Below are positions 12,825-14,831 of a stretch of 14,831 bases of DNA, piece after piece. The notes below the pieces were generated by a model. That model had not been told where the DNA came from, made no database searches, and was given only the letters and a program-made list of their open reading frames with translations. Where the stretch lies: assembly GCA_903842845.1 (NCBI GenBank), contig CAIMNN010000169.1, positions 1 to 14,831 of the forward strand, given 5' to 3'. Position numbers and translations under genes: made by a program. This DNA comes from an uncultured Acidobacteriaceae bacterium. Its GTDB lineage: Bacteria > Acidobacteriota > Terriglobia > Terriglobales > Acidobacteriaceae. Each line of letters starts with the position of its first letter. Position 1 is the stretch's first letter.

Positions 12825-12852
12825 GAGACTTCTCTCTTTCGATCTTTTTTTT

Positions 12853-12888
12853 GGTGCCCACATATCATGTGCGAGATGTGGGGCACCC
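12853..12888. repeat. Dispersed hairpin repeat, unit A copy 3
   Basis: GGTGCCCACAT (12853-12863) pairs with ATGTGGGGCACC (12876-12887), with one bulged G. Bases 12871-12888 are the exact reverse complement of 1464-1481 (18 bases). It lies inside the alpha operon, about 30 bases upstream of the rplQ start, so it should be part of the operon mRNA. Confidence 0.75.
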
Positions 12889-12915
12889 ACTTTCAAATCA
12901 CTTCGAGTTAGCCAC

Positions 12916-12930
12916 AGGGGCTAAAGCCCG
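12916..12930. repeat. Dispersed palindromic repeat, unit C partial copy 2
   Basis: AGGGGCTAAAGCCCG is the exact reverse complement of 2936-2950. It is a partial copy lying between the unit A copy and the full unit C copy in the rpoA-rplQ spacer. Confidence 0.6.
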
Positions 12931-12953
12931 AATACTACTTGAGTCATTCTTGT

Positions 12954-12979
12954 GTACGGGCTAAAGCCCGTACCTTCCC
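12954..12979. repeat. Dispersed palindromic repeat, unit C copy 3
   Basis: GTACGGGCT-AA-AGCCCGTAC (12954-12973) is a perfect palindrome with 9-bp arms. Bases 12958-12979 match 2927-2948 exactly on the other strand (22 bases). It lies in the rpoA-rplQ spacer. Confidence 0.75.
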
Positions 12980-12990
12980 AATTTTGTTTT

Positions 12991-13014
12991 AGGGCACGAC
13001 CAAGGCCGTGCCCT
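12991..13014. repeat. GGCACG hairpin (unit D) after rpoA
   Basis: AGGGCACG (12991-12998) and CGTGCCCT (13007-13014) form a perfect 8-bp stem with an 8-base loop, 12 bases past the rpoA stop codon. There is no T-run on the minus strand, so it is not a standard terminator. A diverged relative is at 2891-2910, also next to a unit C repeat. Confidence 0.6.
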
Positions 13015-13026
13015 TTCAAAACACGC

Positions 13027-14120
<1,094 letters not shown>

Positions 14121-14121
<1 letters not shown>

Positions 14122-14165
14122 CATGAACTCTTCTTTCCCGCGCGACAGGTACGCCAGCGATGCAT
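14121..14165 (-). other. Possible 14-codon upstream ORF coupled to rpoA
   Basis: ATG at 14165 reads MHRWRTCRAGKKSS and stops at a TGA (14123-14121) that overlaps the first of the two rpoA ATGs as ATGA. Such an overlap would allow translational coupling. An AAGGAGAA sequence lies upstream but about 20 bases too far from the ATG. It may be chance. Confidence 0.15.
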
Positions 14166-14205
14166 TTTGCGGCGGCCGCGCAAGTTCTCCTTCGTTTTTG
14201 AAATG

Positions 14206-14240
14206 AGCATCCGGTCACTCACGATGAGCGACCGGATGCT
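14206..14240 (-). promoter_or_regulatory. Strong hairpin between rpsD and rpoA
   Basis: AGCATCCGGTC (14206-14216) pairs perfectly with GACCGGATGCT (14230-14240). On the minus-strand RNA a G-U pair and four more pairs (CTCA/TGAG) continue the stem to a 3-base loop, about 16 pairs in all. It begins 5 bases after the rpsD stop codon. On the minus strand the stem is followed by CATTTC, not a proper U-run, so full termination is doubtful. An attenuator, an RNA-processing site or a 3'-end stabiliser are all possible. Confidence 0.7.
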
Positions 14241-14245
14241 TTGGT

Positions 14246-14831
14246 TTACTTGCTGTACAGTTCGACGATGAGCTGCTCGTTGATGGGCAGATCGACGTCC
14301 TTACGCTTGGGCAGTTGGAGAACGCGTCCCGAGTGGGCTTCGAAGTTGACTTCGAGCCACGTGGGAACCGGGTTCTGTGCTGCGTATTGACCGGCGGCCT
14401 CGACGATGGCGAGCTTCAGGGCACCCGGACGGATGCTGATCTCATCGCCAACGCTGACCTGGTAAGAAGGAATGTTAACCTTCTTGCCGTTGACTGCGAC
14501 GTGGCCGTGACGAACGACCTGGCGTGCCTGACGGCGCGAGATTGCAAAACCGAGACGGAATGCAACGTTGTCCAGGCGGCGCTCAAGCTGCTGAATGAGC
14601 AGTTCGCCGGTAACGCCGGTGGCGCGGTTGGCCTTCTCGTAGTACTCGCGGAACTGGCCTTCGAGCGTGAAGTACATGCGCTTGGCCTTCTGCTTTTCGT
14701 GCAGTTGCAGGCCGTAGCCCACGATCTTGGCCTTGCGGTCCTTGCCGTGCTGGCCGGGCGCGAAGTTGCGCTTCTCCAGCGGGCAGCGGTCGGAGGTGCA
14801 CTTGGTGCCCTTGAGAAAGAGTTTCGTGCCC
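14246..14831 (-). CDS. rpsD: 30S ribosomal protein S4, 5' end missing
   Basis: Small-subunit assembly protein that binds 16S rRNA; in E. coli it also represses translation of its own operon. The frame is open to the window edge. It starts within GTKLFLKGTKC, near residue 16 of the family, so only about 15 residues are missing, and 194 are visible. Visible signatures are KCTSDRC (two Cys, suggesting the zinc-binding C+ form, whose other two Cys would be outside the window), FAPGQHG, YGLQLHEKQKAKRMYF, the S4 RNA-binding domain (LERRLDNVAFRLGFAISRRQARQVVRHGHVAVNGKKVNIPSYQV, about residues 95-140 of the full protein), PTWLEVNF, and the near-invariant C-terminus INEQLIVELYSK. Confidence 0.97.
   Translation of the reverse strand, partial: GTKLFLKGTKCTSDRCPLEKRNFAPGQHGKDRKAKIVGYGLQLHEKQKAKRMYFTLEGQFREYYEKANRATGVTGELLIQQLERRLDNVAFRLGFAISRRQARQVVRHGHVAVNGKKVNIPSYQVSVGDEISIRPGALKLAIVEAAGQYAAQNPVPTWLEVNFEAHSGRVLQLPKRKDVDLPINEQLIVELYSK

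Noticed and set aside
12825..12896. 24-residue N-terminal extension of L17 from an ATG at 12896
   Set aside because: It is translated from a dispersed repeat; MRHRNAGFKLGR at 12824 is the universal L17 start.

Overview
The window is a GC-rich chromosomal segment, most likely from an Acidobacteriota genome (Terriglobia, Granulicella/Edaphobacter/Terriglobus type). This is inferred from the core protein sequences and from short hairpin-forming intergenic repeats that I recall as typical of that group. I could not run a search to confirm it. Most of the content is ordinary housekeeping plus accessory genes. I found no clearly new multi-gene system.

Layout: (1) 1-1458, the end of pyrG (CTP synthase), cut by the window start. 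It converges on a minus-strand secreted alpha/beta hydrolase (1610-2632), with two hairpin repeats between them. (2) 2633-2974, a gene-free stretch built from several dispersed repeat units. (3) 2975-3608, a minus-strand vapBC-type toxin-antitoxin pair with overlapping genes and a promoter/operator candidate that implies a leaderless antitoxin mRNA. (4) 3910-9995, a plus-strand run: a small lipoprotein, a DUF2147 protein, a 970-residue FAD/Fe-S D-2-hydroxyacid dehydrogenase (YdiJ/GlcD-GlcF fusion type), guaB (IMP dehydrogenase) and an overlapping VanZ-family membrane protein. (5) 10282-11757, a large exported protein of unknown function, ending at a strong terminator. (6) 11827-12338, mostly gene-poor, with a possible 40-residue membrane protein on the minus strand that has its own terminator. 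(7) 12339-14831, the end of the alpha ribosomal operon on the minus strand, transcribed rpsD (cut by the window end), rpoA, rplQ, and closed by a strong terminator.

How the genes relate: pyrG (CTP synthesis) and guaB (the committed step to GMP) both feed nucleotide pools. They are separated by unrelated genes and are not an operon. The DUF2147 gene and the flavoprotein are 20 bases apart and probably co-transcribed. guaB appears to have its own promoter and shares a transcript with the VanZ-like gene.

Points worth a second look: an apparent GC-skew sign change near 4.45 kb that does not follow gene strand; a cluster of dispersed repeats inside the rpoA-rplQ spacer; a strong hairpin just after the rpsD stop codon; a roughly 20-residue insertion in the IMP dehydrogenase flap; and the candidate small membrane protein.
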